A DNA stretch of 49,054 nt from Planctomycetaceae bacterium (GCA_024642205.1 JAHEBQ010000048.1:1-49054); one strand, 5' to 3'. Counted from the first letter of the stretch, positions 1 to 10,032 are shown. Notes: generated by a model not told the origin, from the letters alone. Numbers and translations are program-made.

Positions 1-180
1 TCACCGAGTGGAGGGATTTCTGGGGGCGGTTCGCGCAGCATGGGGTCGTCAAGTCGAGGGATTTCCGGCGGCAGTTCGCGCAGCAGCGGGTCACCGAGTG
101 GAGGGATTTCTGGGGGCGGTTCGCGCAGCATGGGGTCGTCAAGTCAAGGGATTTCCGGCGGCAGTTCGCGCAGCAGCGGA
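1..180 (+). repeat. 90-bp tandem repeat inside the Gly/Ser-rich gene
   Basis: Bases 1-90 and 91-180 are near-identical (two differences seen, one changing Arg to Gln). Each unit is two 45-bp half-units, each encoding a 15-residue Ser/Gly repeat. A degenerate third copy follows at 181-235. The array probably extends beyond the left edge. Near-identity at nucleotide level suggests recent duplication by slippage or unequal recombination. Confidence 0.95.
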
Positions 181-1560
181 ACACCAAGTCCTGGGATTTC
201 CAACGGGGGTTCGCGTCCCGGGATTGCAATTGGCGGACCGTCAAGCCGTGGAGTGACTGGATTGAGTAATCGCGGCAGCACTGCCTCCAGCCCGTCGTTC
301 AACCGAGGTTCATCGGGTAACGGTTCGCGAGGCGGAGCGCCTGGCAGCGATTCGTCGAGTACGACCCGTTCCCGTGGAAATAACAACTACGGCGGAGGCG
401 ATCGAACGAACAACAACGCAGGAAATTCCTATGGAGGTGGACGTGGAATGACTTACGGCGGTAACAACTATTCCGGAAGTGGATCCAATCAAGGCGGAAG
501 TCGCAGCGGTGGCAATCGCGGGGGGGGATATTACAACGGCGGAAGAAACTACGGTGGAAAGTACTACGGAGGTTACTCGGGCTATGGTCGGAGCTACAAC
601 CAACTTTATTTTGGACCAGGTGGATTCGGCTATACCTACTACGGCAATGGATTCGGCCTGTCCATCGGCTTGCCGTTGGGGGGATACTACGACAGCTATC
701 CGTATTACAGCAGCTACCCGTATTACAGCGGCTACGCATTGGCACAACCATACTATGTCGAGAGCTATCCTGAGCCCATTTACAGCGACTACCCATTGTC
801 CACCGAATTGATGACATCGAATGTCGGTGTCGTCGAAACTGCGATGGAGACTCCGACCCGACCGACCAGCGGCGCCGAAGACGGTCCGTCCGTGATTTCG
901 GCGGCGGGAATCGCGGGTGACTACCAGGCTCAAGCAGAACAGGCGTTTCGCGAAAATCGCTTTGAGGACGCGATCCGATTCTCAACCCACGCAATCATCG
1001 AAGACGGCAACAACGGGAAACTCCACTTGTTTGCTTCGCAAGTGTTTTTTGCATTGGGAGATTATCGTGCTTCCGCCGCAGCGATCCAGCGGGCAGCATC
1101 GCTTCTGGACAAGAGCGAGTGGGGATTCGTGGTTGAGAATTTCAAGCAGTTTTATCGTGGCAAAGAATATGTCAACCAGATGAATGCGTTGGTTCAGTTC
1201 ACCAAGGAGAACCCGGAACTTCCTTTCTTACATTTTCTGCGTGGGTACCACTACAAGTATCTTGGCTATGATGAGGCTGCTCGCGCACCTTTGACCCGCG
1301 CGGTTGAACTTGAAAGCCAGGACAAATTGGCTGCGGAACTGTTGGTGATGGCAGGTGGTAAGCTCCCGGAGAGCGTGAACCCGCCAAATTCGGACCCCGT
1401 CAAAGCCGAGGAACCGCTGCCGGCCAACGGCGTGCCTGATCAGACGTTGCCTGCCCAGTCACTACCGGAAACGGTCAAACCTGGCGTGCCTGCTGCGGAA
1501 GAGAAAACGGTGATTGAAACCGAGGAATCAACGCAAGAATCAGACAAGGTCGACAATTGA
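1..1560 (+). CDS. Gly/Ser/Tyr-rich repeat protein with C-terminal TPR-like domain (5' partial)
   Basis: The reading frame is open from base 1, so the true start lies outside the window; the first internal ATG is at 40. The N-terminal half is low-complexity: 15-residue Ser/Gly repeats of the GISGGGSRS type (residues 1-75), a Gly/Asn/Ser-rich stretch, then a Tyr/Gly-rich segment around residues 170-260 (GGYYDSYPYYSSYPYYSGY-like). The C-terminal half (about residues 300-440) is helical, with TPR-like features such as AEQAFRENRFEDAIRFSTHA and ALGDYRASAAAIQRA, followed by a Pro/Glu-rich tail. Similar proteins in planctomycetes are usually secreted or envelope-associated, but the signal peptide, if any, is not in view. 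Function unknown; a scaffold role is only a guess. Confidence 0.75.
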   Translation, partial: SPSGGISGGGSRSMGSSSRGISGGSSRSSGSPSGGISGGGSRSMGSSSQGISGGSSRSSGTPSPGISNGGSRPGIAIGGPSSRGVTGLSNRGSTASSPSFNRGSSGNGSRGGAPGSDSSSTTRSRGNNNYGGGDRTNNNAGNSYGGGRGMTYGGNNYSGSGSNQGGSRSGGNRGGGYYNGGRNYGGKYYGGYSGYGRSYNQLYFGPGGFGYTYYGNGFGLSIGLPLGGYYDSYPYYSSYPYYSGYALAQPYYVESYPEPIYSDYPLSTELMTSNVGVVETAMETPTRPTSGAEDGPSVISAAGIAGDYQAQAEQAFRENRFEDAIRFSTHAIIEDGNNGKLHLFASQVFFALGDYRASAAAIQRAASLLDKSEWGFVVENFKQFYRGKEYVNQMNALVQFTKENPELPFLHFLRGYHYKYLGYDEAARAPLTRAVELESQDKLAAELLVMAGGKLPESVNPPNSDPVKAEEPLPANGVPDQTLPAQSLPETVKPGVPAAEEKTVIETEESTQESDKVDN

Positions 1561-1667
1561 TGGCCAGTCGGGCGGGAGGGCCGGCGATGTCAATGCAAAC
1601 AAATCAGACGAGAAACGGTATGGATAAACAGTGGTCCAAGGATCGGCGATGGTATTGCAGGTGAAAC

Positions 1668-2366
1668 TTGACTGACGTACATGACCTTGGTCTCATCACC
1701 AATGTGGAAGTGCTGAAGCGGTTCGTCTCGGTAGAAGGGCGTTTTGTGATCGATGCCGGATGTGGAGGGTTGACTTGGACTCGCCATTTGTCCGATCAGG
1801 GTGCTCGTGTGCTGGCGATCGATCCTGATCCGGTTCAGGCAGAATTGAATCGTGCGGCAGACCCAATACCCAACGTCGAATTTGAGGAGGCAGGGGCAGA
1901 GCAGATTCCACTTGATCGCTGTTCCGTTGACGGCGTCTTTTTCAGCTACTCGCTACATCATATTCCCGCCAGGATTCATCCCCGCGTATTTGAAGAAGTT
2001 CGTCGTGTTCTCAAACCAGAAGGATTTCTGTACGTCATTGAACCGGCTGATTGTCCGATCAACGAAGTGATGAAGTTGTTCCACAATGAAGATCGGGAAC
2101 GAGCGGCCGCCTGGAAATCGCTGGAGCAACTTGCCGATGATTCATTTCGGTCGGCACAGGTTGTCACGTATCATGGCTATTCACAGTACGATTCATTCGA
2201 TGATTTCGCCGGGCAATTTTCCAATCGTTCATTCAACTCGTTGTACACCGAGGCAGAAGTGCGAAGTCCCGAGGTGCAGGAAGCGTTCGAGCGGCTTGGT
2301 CACCCGGACTATCGATTCAAATCATCAAAACGAGTTATGTATCTACAGCATCCGGCGCCGCTTTGA
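1668..2366 (+). CDS. Class I SAM-dependent methyltransferase
   Basis: A 232-residue Rossmann-fold methyltransferase of the Methyltransf_11/UbiE-like type. Motif I is VIDAGCGG (about residues 26-33), the acidic ribose-binding strand is VLAIDPDP (about 47-54), and the post-motif region VDGVFFSYSLHHI fits this superfamily. The start is TTG at 1668, because an in-frame TGA lies at 1662-1664 just upstream; no clear Shine-Dalgarno sequence is visible. The substrate cannot be inferred. It stands alone, 107 bp after the repeat-rich gene and before a decayed region. Confidence 0.85.
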   Translation: MTDVHDLGLITNVEVLKRFVSVEGRFVIDAGCGGLTWTRHLSDQGARVLAIDPDPVQAELNRAADPIPNVEFEEAGAEQIPLDRCSVDGVFFSYSLHHIPARIHPRVFEEVRRVLKPEGFLYVIEPADCPINEVMKLFHNEDRERAAAWKSLEQLADDSFRSAQVVTYHGYSQYDSFDDFAGQFSNRSFNSLYTEAEVRSPEVQEAFERLGHPDYRFKSSKRVMYLQHPAPL

Positions 2367-2463
2367 ACGGTTGATCAATTTGGGCCGCCACAAGGCGACT
2401 CATGTCAGGACACAATCATTGTTCGGGACTTCGTGACTTCCGCCGGGCGAAGCCCAGGAACTT

Positions 2464-2900
2464 GAATACGGATTTGCGGCGTCAGAAGATGTGAGCATTT
2501 ACTATGTGACTGCCGGGCAAGGTCCGCAGTTGATCATGTTTCACAGTCTTCCTGATTATTGGTACAAGTAGAGAAAACAGGTGCCGGAGTTGGTAAAGAC
2601 GTTTGAAGTCCTGGCAATCGACCAACGCATATGACCAAAGCGACAAACCGGACGGCGTTGAAAACGATACGCTCCCGCTACGGGCAGAAGATATCAGCAA
2701 ATGGATGTGACATTTTCGTGGGGAAAAACGGTGTTGGTCTGGCATGTCGGGGGTGTGGTTGCGTTGGCGGGACTTGTGCCATGAGATATCCGGCGGCGGA
2801 CGATTGACTGGTAATCCTGTACGCCCGCATCGAGCGGGATTGCAACGGGAATTGGCCAATAGCGAAGATCAGAAAGCCGCATTAATAACTTCTTTACCAA
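2464..2900 (+). pseudogene. Alpha/beta-hydrolase (epoxide-hydrolase-like) pseudogene
   Basis: Translating successive plus-strand frames gives pieces of one epoxide hydrolase/haloalkane dehalogenase-like protein in the right order. They are VSIYYVTAGQGPQLIMFHSLPDYWYK then a TAG stop, RKQVPELVKTFEVLAIDQR, a frameshift, YDQSDKPDGVENDTLPLRA, a TGA, a frameshift, KTVLVWHVGGVVALAGL, then MRYPAADD, a TGA, and LQRELANSEDQK. The family equivalents are the HGFPDFWY oxyanion loop, the GHDWGG nucleophile elbow and MRYP. The elbow has lost its nucleophile Asp (WHVGG) and the oxyanion HG is HS. At least four stops and several frame changes show long-standing decay. The rest of the family's C-terminal domain is not recognisable. 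Confidence 0.8.
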
Positions 2901-3624
2901 GGGAAGAACCTACATCGGTGCCAACCAGGGTGATGATCAGCAACAGCAGGTTGGCACCCAGATAAAGGTATCTGAACTAACCGGCGCTCTGCCGATTCCA
3001 GAAATTCTGGCCATGACATTCGTGCCGAAAATGAACGCGAAAATAGCGTAAATCAAGGCCGGAGGGGATTTCAAGTTTGTGCCCCCGACCGTTTTCAGAA
3101 CTGGTCTCGGCACGCTTATTCCAATCGAATCACGGGTTGCACCACGCAGCTTGATTCCCGACCCGATCAAACCTGGCATGATAGCGTTCGCAAACCAAAT
3201 GGCCACATTCGTAGCACCGGGTAATCAGCGCCGATCGTGTGGATCCCTTGGACTTTCAACGAGAAACGACCAATCCGTAGAAATGGCTGAACTGACCGAT
3301 GACAAGTGATGGGGCGCCGTAGGCGCGTTCGAGGAAAACCGCTCTTTGTCGTGTCAGGTTGTTTGTCCTTCGAAGCAGACGAATGGATCATCCATCGCGA
3401 AAAATCGCAATGTACTTGGTTCCCGGGCCTTCGTTCCTCCACCCGGCGGGGAATGGGCCCATTCTGTCAAATGGTTTTTAATGGGTTGAGTTCAGGATTT
3501 TCAAATGTTGGCGCGGAAACTGCACTGGTTTTCGTTTCAGGGACGAATCCCGGATTTCATATGGATCGGTTCAGTCAAGCTGGGTTTTCGCGTCAAACGG
3601 GTCGAGGGTTATGGGGCTGAAGAG
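2901..3624. other. Intergenic remnant region, no convincing gene
   Basis: Between the hydrolase remnant and glgX there is no ORF with a recognisable protein. A minus-strand frame at 2937-3206 has a hydrophobic patch (SPPALIYAIFAFIFGTN) that could be a degraded membrane-protein fragment, but I could not assign it. This is probably eroded coding sequence plus the glgX promoter. Confidence 0.4.
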
Positions 3625-5721
3625 ATGAACGAAAGAGGAACCAGGGCAAGGGCAGGCTCAACACGGTCCGGCGGTTGGGAACAGGTCGAAGGGCGGACCT
3701 ACCCGCTGGGAGCGAGTCTCGTTCCAAACGAACCGTCGGTCAATTTCGCCCTCTATTCCAAGCATGCGACATTGGTTCGCTTATTATTGTTCAAGCCTGA
3801 CCAATTGGACCGCCCTGTTTTGCAATTTGAGTTTGACTTTTTGAAACATAAGTCCGGTCCGGTCTGGCATTGTCGATTGTCGCTGGAGCAAATTGGCGAA
3901 GCGTGTTATTACGGATATCAGGTTGACGGACCGTCTCCTTCGACAGGATTTTCGTATCATATTTTCGATCGCGAAAAACTGCTTCTCGATCCGTACGCGA
4001 AGTCCGTTTTCTTCCCGCCAGGTTTTGACCGACAAGCTGCCATCGATCCAGGATCCAATATTGGACGGGCGCCACTCGGTGTTTTGCCACATTTGGAATG
4101 TGAGTTTGACTGGCAGGATCAACCCAGACTTTATCACGATAACGACCTCGTGATCTACGAAATGCATGTGAAAGGGTTCACGGCCAACCCAAACTCGGGC
4201 CTGGACTCCCGGGAGCGTGGGACTTATTCCGGTGTCGTCAAAAAGATTCCGTATTTGACCGAGTTAGGCGTAACCGCAGTGGAGTTGATGCCGGTTTTCC
4301 AGTTTGATCCTCAGGAAGACAATTACTGGGGATACATGCCCCTCAGTTTCTTCGCGCCGCACAACGAGTATTCGATCGGCGGGAGTGCGTGCCAGCAGTC
4401 GGATGAATTCCGCTGGATGGTTCGTGAACTTCACGCGGCCGGAATCGAGGTCATTCTGGATGTCGTCTACAACCACACCTGTGAGCAGGGATTATTCGGC
4501 CCGACCTATTCGCTCAAGGGGATCGATAATACCACCTACTACATGCTTGATCCAATCGCTGACAACCCGTTTGTCAATTTCAGTGGAACTGGCAACACGT
4601 TACACACGGTAAACGCGGCGACTCGACAGTTGATTATCGACAGTCTCCGATACTGGGTCGAAGAAATGCATGTTGATGGATTTCGATTTGACTTGGCATC
4701 GATATTCACACGATTTCCTGATGGTGGAATCAACACCGACGATCCTCCAATTTTCAGCCAGATTGCCGCGGAGAATGATTTGGATGGTGTGCGTTTGATC
4801 GCCGAACCCTGGGACGCCGTTGGTACTCAACAACTCGGAAGAAAATTCCCCGGTCACCTTTGGATGCAATGGAATGCGGACTATCGCGATACGGTTCAGC
4901 GATTTGTCAAAGGGGACACGGGAGTGGTCCCCGAGTTGATGAGCAGGGTTTATGGAAGCGCGGATCATTTCCCGGACGATCGCATCGACGCATTTCGGCC
5001 ATGTCAAAGCGTCAACTATGTCGATTGCCATGACGGGATGACGATGTATGACCTGGTGGCCTACAACGTCAAGAATAACTGGGCAAACGGGCATGATAAT
5101 CTCGATGGACCCAAAGAAGTTCGCTGGAATTGTGGGTGGGAGGGTGACGAGCAGGTGCCGGACGAAGTCATTCGTCTTCGCAAGCAACAAATCAAGAATT
5201 TTTTTGCGATCTTGATGTTGTCCAACGGCACCCCGATGTTCCGGATGGGTGACGAATTCATGCAAACACAGCACGGCAATAACAATCCGTTCAATCAGGA
5301 CAATGAGACGACGTGGCTGAACTGGAATCGCCTGGAAGAACATGCCGACATTTTTCGTTTCTTCAAAATGATGATTGCGTTTCGAAAGTCGCATCCCCTG
5401 ATCAGCCGGTCCCGGTTCTGGCGGGATGACATTCATTGGTATGGTGCCGAGCATGGGGTCGATCTGTCCGAGTCATCGAAAGCAGTGGCCTGGTGCCTGC
5501 ATGGTGAAGCACTCGAAGACAACGACCTGTACGTGATGCTCAACGCGAATGATCATGACTTGAATTTCGGAATCTTCGAGGGATCGTTGGGAGACTGGCG
5601 ACGTATCGTTGATACTTCAAGGGTGCCCGGAGAAGACGTCGTTGAAGAAAGCTCAGCCACCGTCGTGAACTCCGCGTCCTGCCGCGTCAATTCTCGGTCA
5701 GTCGTTGTGTTGATCCGCTGA
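3625..5721 (+). CDS. glgX: Glycogen debranching enzyme GlgX / isoamylase-type GH13
   Basis: A 698-residue GH13 enzyme that hydrolyses alpha-1,6 branch points of glycogen or limit dextrin in the cytoplasm. An N-terminal CBM48-like domain (about residues 25-120) precedes the TIM barrel. All four GH13 motifs are present: DVVYNH (279-284), GFRFD with nucleophile Asp356, AEPWD with acid/base Glu394, and YVDCHD with His469-Asp470 as transition-state stabiliser. Length is normal for GlgX/TreX. The frame opens at 3505, but the extra 40 residues are not family-like; ATG 3625 places GWEQVEGRTYPLGASLV at the normal N-terminus. No other glycogen gene is adjacent. Confidence 0.93.
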   Translation: MNERGTRARAGSTRSGGWEQVEGRTYPLGASLVPNEPSVNFALYSKHATLVRLLLFKPDQLDRPVLQFEFDFLKHKSGPVWHCRLSLEQIGEACYYGYQVDGPSPSTGFSYHIFDREKLLLDPYAKSVFFPPGFDRQAAIDPGSNIGRAPLGVLPHLECEFDWQDQPRLYHDNDLVIYEMHVKGFTANPNSGLDSRERGTYSGVVKKIPYLTELGVTAVELMPVFQFDPQEDNYWGYMPLSFFAPHNEYSIGGSACQQSDEFRWMVRELHAAGIEVILDVVYNHTCEQGLFGPTYSLKGIDNTTYYMLDPIADNPFVNFSGTGNTLHTVNAATRQLIIDSLRYWVEEMHVDGFRFDLASIFTRFPDGGINTDDPPIFSQIAAENDLDGVRLIAEPWDAVGTQQLGRKFPGHLWMQWNADYRDTVQRFVKGDTGVVPELMSRVYGSADHFPDDRIDAFRPCQSVNYVDCHDGMTMYDLVAYNVKNNWANGHDNLDGPKEVRWNCGWEGDEQVPDEVIRLRKQQIKNFFAILMLSNGTPMFRMGDEFMQTQHGNNNPFNQDNETTWLNWNRLEEHADIFRFFKMMIAFRKSHPLISRSRFWRDDIHWYGAEHGVDLSESSKAVAWCLHGEALEDNDLYVMLNANDHDLNFGIFEGSLGDWRRIVDTSRVPGEDVVEESSATVVNSASCRVNSRSVVVLIR

Positions 5722-5771
5722 CATTCAACTGAATGTGCCAGAATACCGGACGAGTGATTCGTGGTCAGCGT

Positions 5772-6836
5772 CTACCGCGGGGCGCGGGGATGGCCCCATC
5801 GGTCGCATTCGGTGACATGTTGGCCTTCACGGACCTGCCCTGAGTCGAGCTTCGAGGACACGGATTTGATATAGTCCAGCCGATCCTGATCACAATCAAA
5901 CATGGCCGGGCGTTTTGCCGACAGTTCTTCCAATGATTGCATTCGATGCCGTTCCATGAACTGAATCAAACCTTCAATCAGGGTCCCGATTGCCGTCGGT
6001 CCGTCACGATAGATTGCCGACGTGACCATCGCCACATTGGCCCCCGCCAGCAGAACCTTGATCAAGTCGCTTGAGCTTCCGATGCCCCCGTTGGCAGCCA
6101 GGTCCATATCCGGACAATACGCGCGAACCCTCATGATCGATTCCAGTGAATTCAGGATCGACCCCGATTCGGTCAGCCCCCAACTGGTGGTCAGGTGAAA
6201 ACTGTCCAGCCCGATGTCGATTACAGGCGATCGTCCAAACAACACAAGGCCTTGAACGTTGGGCAACAAACGCCGGGCCAGATGACTGAGACTGGTAAAA
6301 CTGCGATCCAGTTTCAGGAACAACGGGATCGTTGTTTTCTCATGGAACTTCGTCGCGGTATCGACGATTGAATCCTCGACGTCACGCGGATCAGCGTATT
6401 CACTTGGCAATGGATTGCGAATGTACAATTCAATTGCATCGGCACCTGCGGCCTGAAGTTCCTCTGCGAAATCCAGCCAGTTACCGGCACATTCTCCGTT
6501 CAAGCTGGCGATCACAGGAATCGCGACTTGCGAACTGGCTCGTTCGACAAGCCTCAGGTACGACTCCGCATCGGCACAGGCCGTATCCACACGCATTCGC
6601 CTTGCGCGTGCCAAAACAGATTCATCGTGTGGAGACAGGGACGTGGCGTTGTGCCCTGCCCGGTCATTCCAAAGGATCACCTGCTCTTCAAACAATGAAG
6701 GCAACACAATTGCACCGGCACCCGCACTTACCATCGCTACCCGAATAAGTTCTTCTGCGGTTAGCGGGCAGGCCCCGACAATGACCGGTGACTTTAACGT
6801 AAGATTCCCGTATTTTGCCGTTAAGTCAAGACTCAT
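5772..6836 (-). CDS. Dihydroorotate dehydrogenase-like FMN protein
   Basis: A 354-residue TIM-barrel flavoprotein of the class 1 DHODH/dihydropyrimidine dehydrogenase superfamily. N-terminal LTLKSPVIVGACPLT matches the usual first strand, the central NGECAGNWLDFAEELQAAGADAIEL is family-typical, and the C-terminal AANGGIGSSSDLIKVLLAGANVAMV is the FMN-phosphate-binding region. Proteins of this subgroup are commonly annotated 'dihydroorotate dehydrogenase-like' and may not make orotate; no pyr gene is nearby, so the substrate is uncertain. The start ATG at 6836 has a GGAGG six bases upstream. It is convergent with glgX, with only 50 bp between them, and divergent from the BNR protein. Confidence 0.85.
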   Translation of the reverse strand: MSLDLTAKYGNLTLKSPVIVGACPLTAEELIRVAMVSAGAGAIVLPSLFEEQVILWNDRAGHNATSLSPHDESVLARARRMRVDTACADAESYLRLVERASSQVAIPVIASLNGECAGNWLDFAEELQAAGADAIELYIRNPLPSEYADPRDVEDSIVDTATKFHEKTTIPLFLKLDRSFTSLSHLARRLLPNVQGLVLFGRSPVIDIGLDSFHLTTSWGLTESGSILNSLESIMRVRAYCPDMDLAANGGIGSSSDLIKVLLAGANVAMVTSAIYRDGPTAIGTLIEGLIQFMERHRMQSLEELSAKRPAMFDCDQDRLDYIKSVSSKLDSGQVREGQHVTECDRWGHPRAPR

Positions 6837-7377
6837 CGTGGCCTCCAGAAGTTCCGGTCATGAAAAACGTGGGCACGCATCGGAAGTGGCTGACGCAGCG
6901 ACAGTATTATCGCAAAATCCAATGTTCGGACAAGCAGTAACGCCAACGAGTTTCAAGAATTGAACAAATCGGGATTCAAGATAGCACATCTATGCGAACT
7001 TCGTGTTGTCCAAAGGTCGACATCGATCACAAACTGCGATGTTTGGACCCTCAGCCGAAAATGGGCAATTCAAATTATGGCAAGCGCGACCTGTCACGGT
7101 GGCGGATCCTGCCATCGTGACGTCGAGATTGAAAATTTGATTAAACTCCGCTCAGGTTTTTTGGGAAGCCGGAAATTTCATCGACATGGCACGCGCCTTT
7201 TGTTTTCATCTTGAATCTCGTTAAACTTAACGGACAGGAAACAGAAATGGCCTGGTGCGGAGGTCCTTTTGATCGGTCGGTCGAACTTTTTGATTGTTGT
7301 TCATTGCCATCTCGACGTATGATCGGTATCCATTTCCACAATTTCCAACTTCCCACGACCCGGAGCCTGGTTCCAAG
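6837..7377. other. Divergent intergenic region
   Basis: This 541-bp gap separates two divergently transcribed genes and should hold both promoters. A short palindrome, GTTAAACTTAAC at 7220-7231, is a possible operator. I see no RNA gene or coding region with homology. Confidence 0.4.
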
Positions 7378-10032
7378 ATGCAATATTTACGTTTGCTGTT
7401 TTTTTTCGGAAGCTTTGCAATCGGAGTACCGGTGTATTCGCAGCAGCCCGAATCTCCGCTGGTCAATTCGTTTGAATCCTATCAGCGGATGAAACGGGAA
7501 TCCGTTTTTGGCCTGCAGTGGATCAGTGTGGGACCGGTTGTCAACTCAGCTCGCGTGGAGTCTGTCCAGCTGGATCCCTCCTGTCCGGGAACCATGTACG
7601 TCGCATTCGGCTCAGGAAATCTATGGAAGACGACCAACAACGGAGTTACTTGGCGCCCCTTGTTCGAGAATCAACCGGCCCAGGGCATCGGTGATATTGC
7701 GTTGGCGCCGTCTGATCCAAAAATCATCTATCTTGGGACCGGGGAAAGCCTGAAGAAAGCCCGAAATTTTACCATGCCTGGTACCGGTGTTTATCGATCC
7801 GACGACGGCGGAAACCGGTGGCGTCATCTCGGTTTGTCTGACTCTTGGCATATTGGCGAAATCGCAGTTCATCCAACAAACCCCGATATCGCGCTGGTGG
7901 CGGTTTTGGGACACTTCTGGTCAACCAATCCAAATCGGGGACTGTACCGAACCGCCGACGGAGGAGCAACGTGGCAACATGTTCTGGCTATGGATGAAAA
8001 AACCGGGGCCAACGACGTTGTCTGGGCTCAAGATAATCCGGACGTGGTTTACGCATCGATGTGGGAAAATTACCCGGGTGTTTGTGGATCGAACAGTTCA
8101 GTCCACAAAAGCAGTGACGGTGGCATCACTTGGAAAAAATGCGATCGCGGGTTCCCGCAGGGGGATCAGATCGGACGAATCGGTCTGGCGGTTTCGCAAA
8201 CTGATTCCGATAAAGTCTACGCTCTGGTAGACAATCGGGAGTTCGCGGAAAGCGCTGCCGCCGAGGTCTACAAGAGTCTGGACGGTGGACAGAACTGGGC
8301 ACGGACCCACCAGTCCGATTTGCTGTTCTTTTCGCGGATCGGATGGTATTTCGCAGATATCTATGTCAATCCGGAAGACGACGAGGAAATATATGCATTA
8401 GGCGTGCGCGTGGCTCATAGCATTGACGGCGGCGCGAGTTTCGAGGTTCTCGGCGGCGAAGTGAATCACGTGACACCCAGTGTAGCTAGCGGTCTGCACC
8501 TGGATCATTGCGAAATGTGGATAAACCCGACTAACCCGAACCATCTCGTCCTCGGCAATGACGGTGGCCTGTACCAGAGCTTCGATAAAGGCGACACATG
8601 GATTCATTTTAACAATCTTCCGACGGGCGAGTTTTACGATATCACGGTCGACCAGGAATTGCCTTACCGAATTTACGCGGGATCGCAAGATGATGCTACC
8701 GTGTTTGGGCCTGCCACCGAATGGAATCCAACCGGCCCCGACCATTGGAAGTACTTGTGGATTGATCCCTGGAACGGCGGAGATGGCTGTATCACTCAAG
8801 TCGATCCATTTGATTCGAACACTGTTTACTTCAGCGCACAGGAGGGCGCATTTCAGCGAAAGAACATGAAGACCAATCGTTCCGTGGGGATTCGTCCAAA
8901 ACTGCCTGAAGGACATGCGGGAAAACTCGAATTCAATTTCGTGGCTCCGATGATAATCTCACCGCACGATTCCAAGACGCTTTACCTTGCAGGCAATCAT
9001 GTTTTCAAGAGCACTAATCGGGGTGACGATTGGACCCTCCTTGGCCAGAACATCGCGGTTTCCAAACATGAACAACGTCACTCGTTGGCGGCGGGGGCGA
9101 TTGCCGAATCGCCAATGGTCCCAGGTTTGCTTTATGCCGGCACGGACAAGGGTGCTTTTTGGGTTAGCGAAGATGACGGAAAATGCTGGTGTGAACGTTC
9201 GGAAGGATTGCCGGTGGGATATATTCGCAGCGTCGTTCCTTCAAAGTATGGTGCTTCGAGAGCCTACGTGGCCGTAACCGGAATCAACTACGACGACTTT
9301 GCGACCTATCTTTTCTGCACCGAGGACCGCGGTGTGAGCTGGCATTCAATTGCAGCCAACCTTCCTGGCGAACCAGCAAATGTCATTTTGGAAGACCCGT
9401 TTCACGACAACGTCTTGTACGCGGGAATGCACCGGGGCGTTTACGTATCCGCGGACCGCGGGCGATCCTGGTCCCTGTTGGGCAAAAACCTTCCGGCCTG
9501 CAGCATTGCTGACCTGGCAATCCAGGAACGCGAGAAGGATTTGATCGTCGCCACGCACGGGCGCGGCATTTACAAAATGAACCTGGCTCCACTGTACGAA
9601 TTCTTCGCTCAGAAGGCTGCTGGTACAAAAACCGACTATCTGTTCCCCATTCCCTGTGCACAACGGCCATACCTGAGTGATACCCGGCCCGGTTTGAACT
9701 TTCGCAGTTTCGAAAAAGCCACGATTACTTATTGGCTGAACCAGCCCGGCATGGTCGAAGTTTCTGTTTTTGCGGCGGGAGAGAAGATCGAGACAACAGA
9801 AACGACTGGTGAACCCGGGAAGCCAGTCGCGACATTTTCATTGGTTGGAGACAAGGGGCTGAATCAGTTCCGGTGGGACTTGATACTGAAAAGAAATCAG
9901 AGTTCAGCTCCCTATTTCATTAACCGGAAGCAGTATCTGGACGCCGGTTCCTATCGGCTTGAGATGGTGACAGAGGGGGGCTTGGTGCTGGAACAAACGC
10001 TCGAAGTCGGCGACGACCCGGATGAGGATTAG
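7378..10032 (+). CDS. Secreted BNR-repeat / sortilin (VPS10)-like beta-propeller protein
   Basis: An 884-residue exported protein. The start at ATG 7378 gives a classical signal peptide (hydrophobic RLLFFFGSFAIGVPVYS, cleavage before QQ). Most of the length is a beta-propeller of BNR/Asp-box repeats: S-DGG--W motifs recur (YRSDDGGNRW, YRTADGGATW, HKSSDGGITW, YKSLDGGQNW, YQSFDKGDTW, FKSTNRGDDW, WVSEDDGKCW, YVSADRGRSW). The C-terminus (after about residue 740) is a beta-rich domain with NQPGMVEVSVFAAGEKIE. This architecture is common in planctomycete and Bacteroidetes proteins loosely annotated as glycosyl hydrolase or sortilin-like; no catalytic residues can be named. Possible roles are polysaccharide or protein binding. 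Confidence 0.85.
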   Translation: MQYLRLLFFFGSFAIGVPVYSQQPESPLVNSFESYQRMKRESVFGLQWISVGPVVNSARVESVQLDPSCPGTMYVAFGSGNLWKTTNNGVTWRPLFENQPAQGIGDIALAPSDPKIIYLGTGESLKKARNFTMPGTGVYRSDDGGNRWRHLGLSDSWHIGEIAVHPTNPDIALVAVLGHFWSTNPNRGLYRTADGGATWQHVLAMDEKTGANDVVWAQDNPDVVYASMWENYPGVCGSNSSVHKSSDGGITWKKCDRGFPQGDQIGRIGLAVSQTDSDKVYALVDNREFAESAAAEVYKSLDGGQNWARTHQSDLLFFSRIGWYFADIYVNPEDDEEIYALGVRVAHSIDGGASFEVLGGEVNHVTPSVASGLHLDHCEMWINPTNPNHLVLGNDGGLYQSFDKGDTWIHFNNLPTGEFYDITVDQELPYRIYAGSQDDATVFGPATEWNPTGPDHWKYLWIDPWNGGDGCITQVDPFDSNTVYFSAQEGAFQRKNMKTNRSVGIRPKLPEGHAGKLEFNFVAPMIISPHDSKTLYLAGNHVFKSTNRGDDWTLLGQNIAVSKHEQRHSLAAGAIAESPMVPGLLYAGTDKGAFWVSEDDGKCWCERSEGLPVGYIRSVVPSKYGASRAYVAVTGINYDDFATYLFCTEDRGVSWHSIAANLPGEPANVILEDPFHDNVLYAGMHRGVYVSADRGRSWSLLGKNLPACSIADLAIQEREKDLIVATHGRGIYKMNLAPLYEFFAQKAAGTKTDYLFPIPCAQRPYLSDTRPGLNFRSFEKATITYWLNQPGMVEVSVFAAGEKIETTETTGEPGKPVATFSLVGDKGLNQFRWDLILKRNQSSAPYFINRKQYLDAGSYRLEMVTEGGLVLEQTLEVGDDPDED

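Noticed and set aside
2761..2790. GTGCCA with GC ten bases away inside the pseudogene, resembling a minus-strand sigma-54 site.
   Set aside because: The -12 box is CCGC rather than TTGC and no gene lies downstream in that orientation.
2464..2900. TGA codons inside the alpha/beta-hydrolase remnant as selenocysteine.
   Set aside because: There are also TAG and frame changes, and the stops do not fall on catalytic cysteines; this is a pseudogene.
5721..5736. ACATTC-AACT-GAATGT hairpin between glgX and the DHODH-like gene.
   Set aside because: A short AT-rich stem without a T-tract; too weak to call a terminator.
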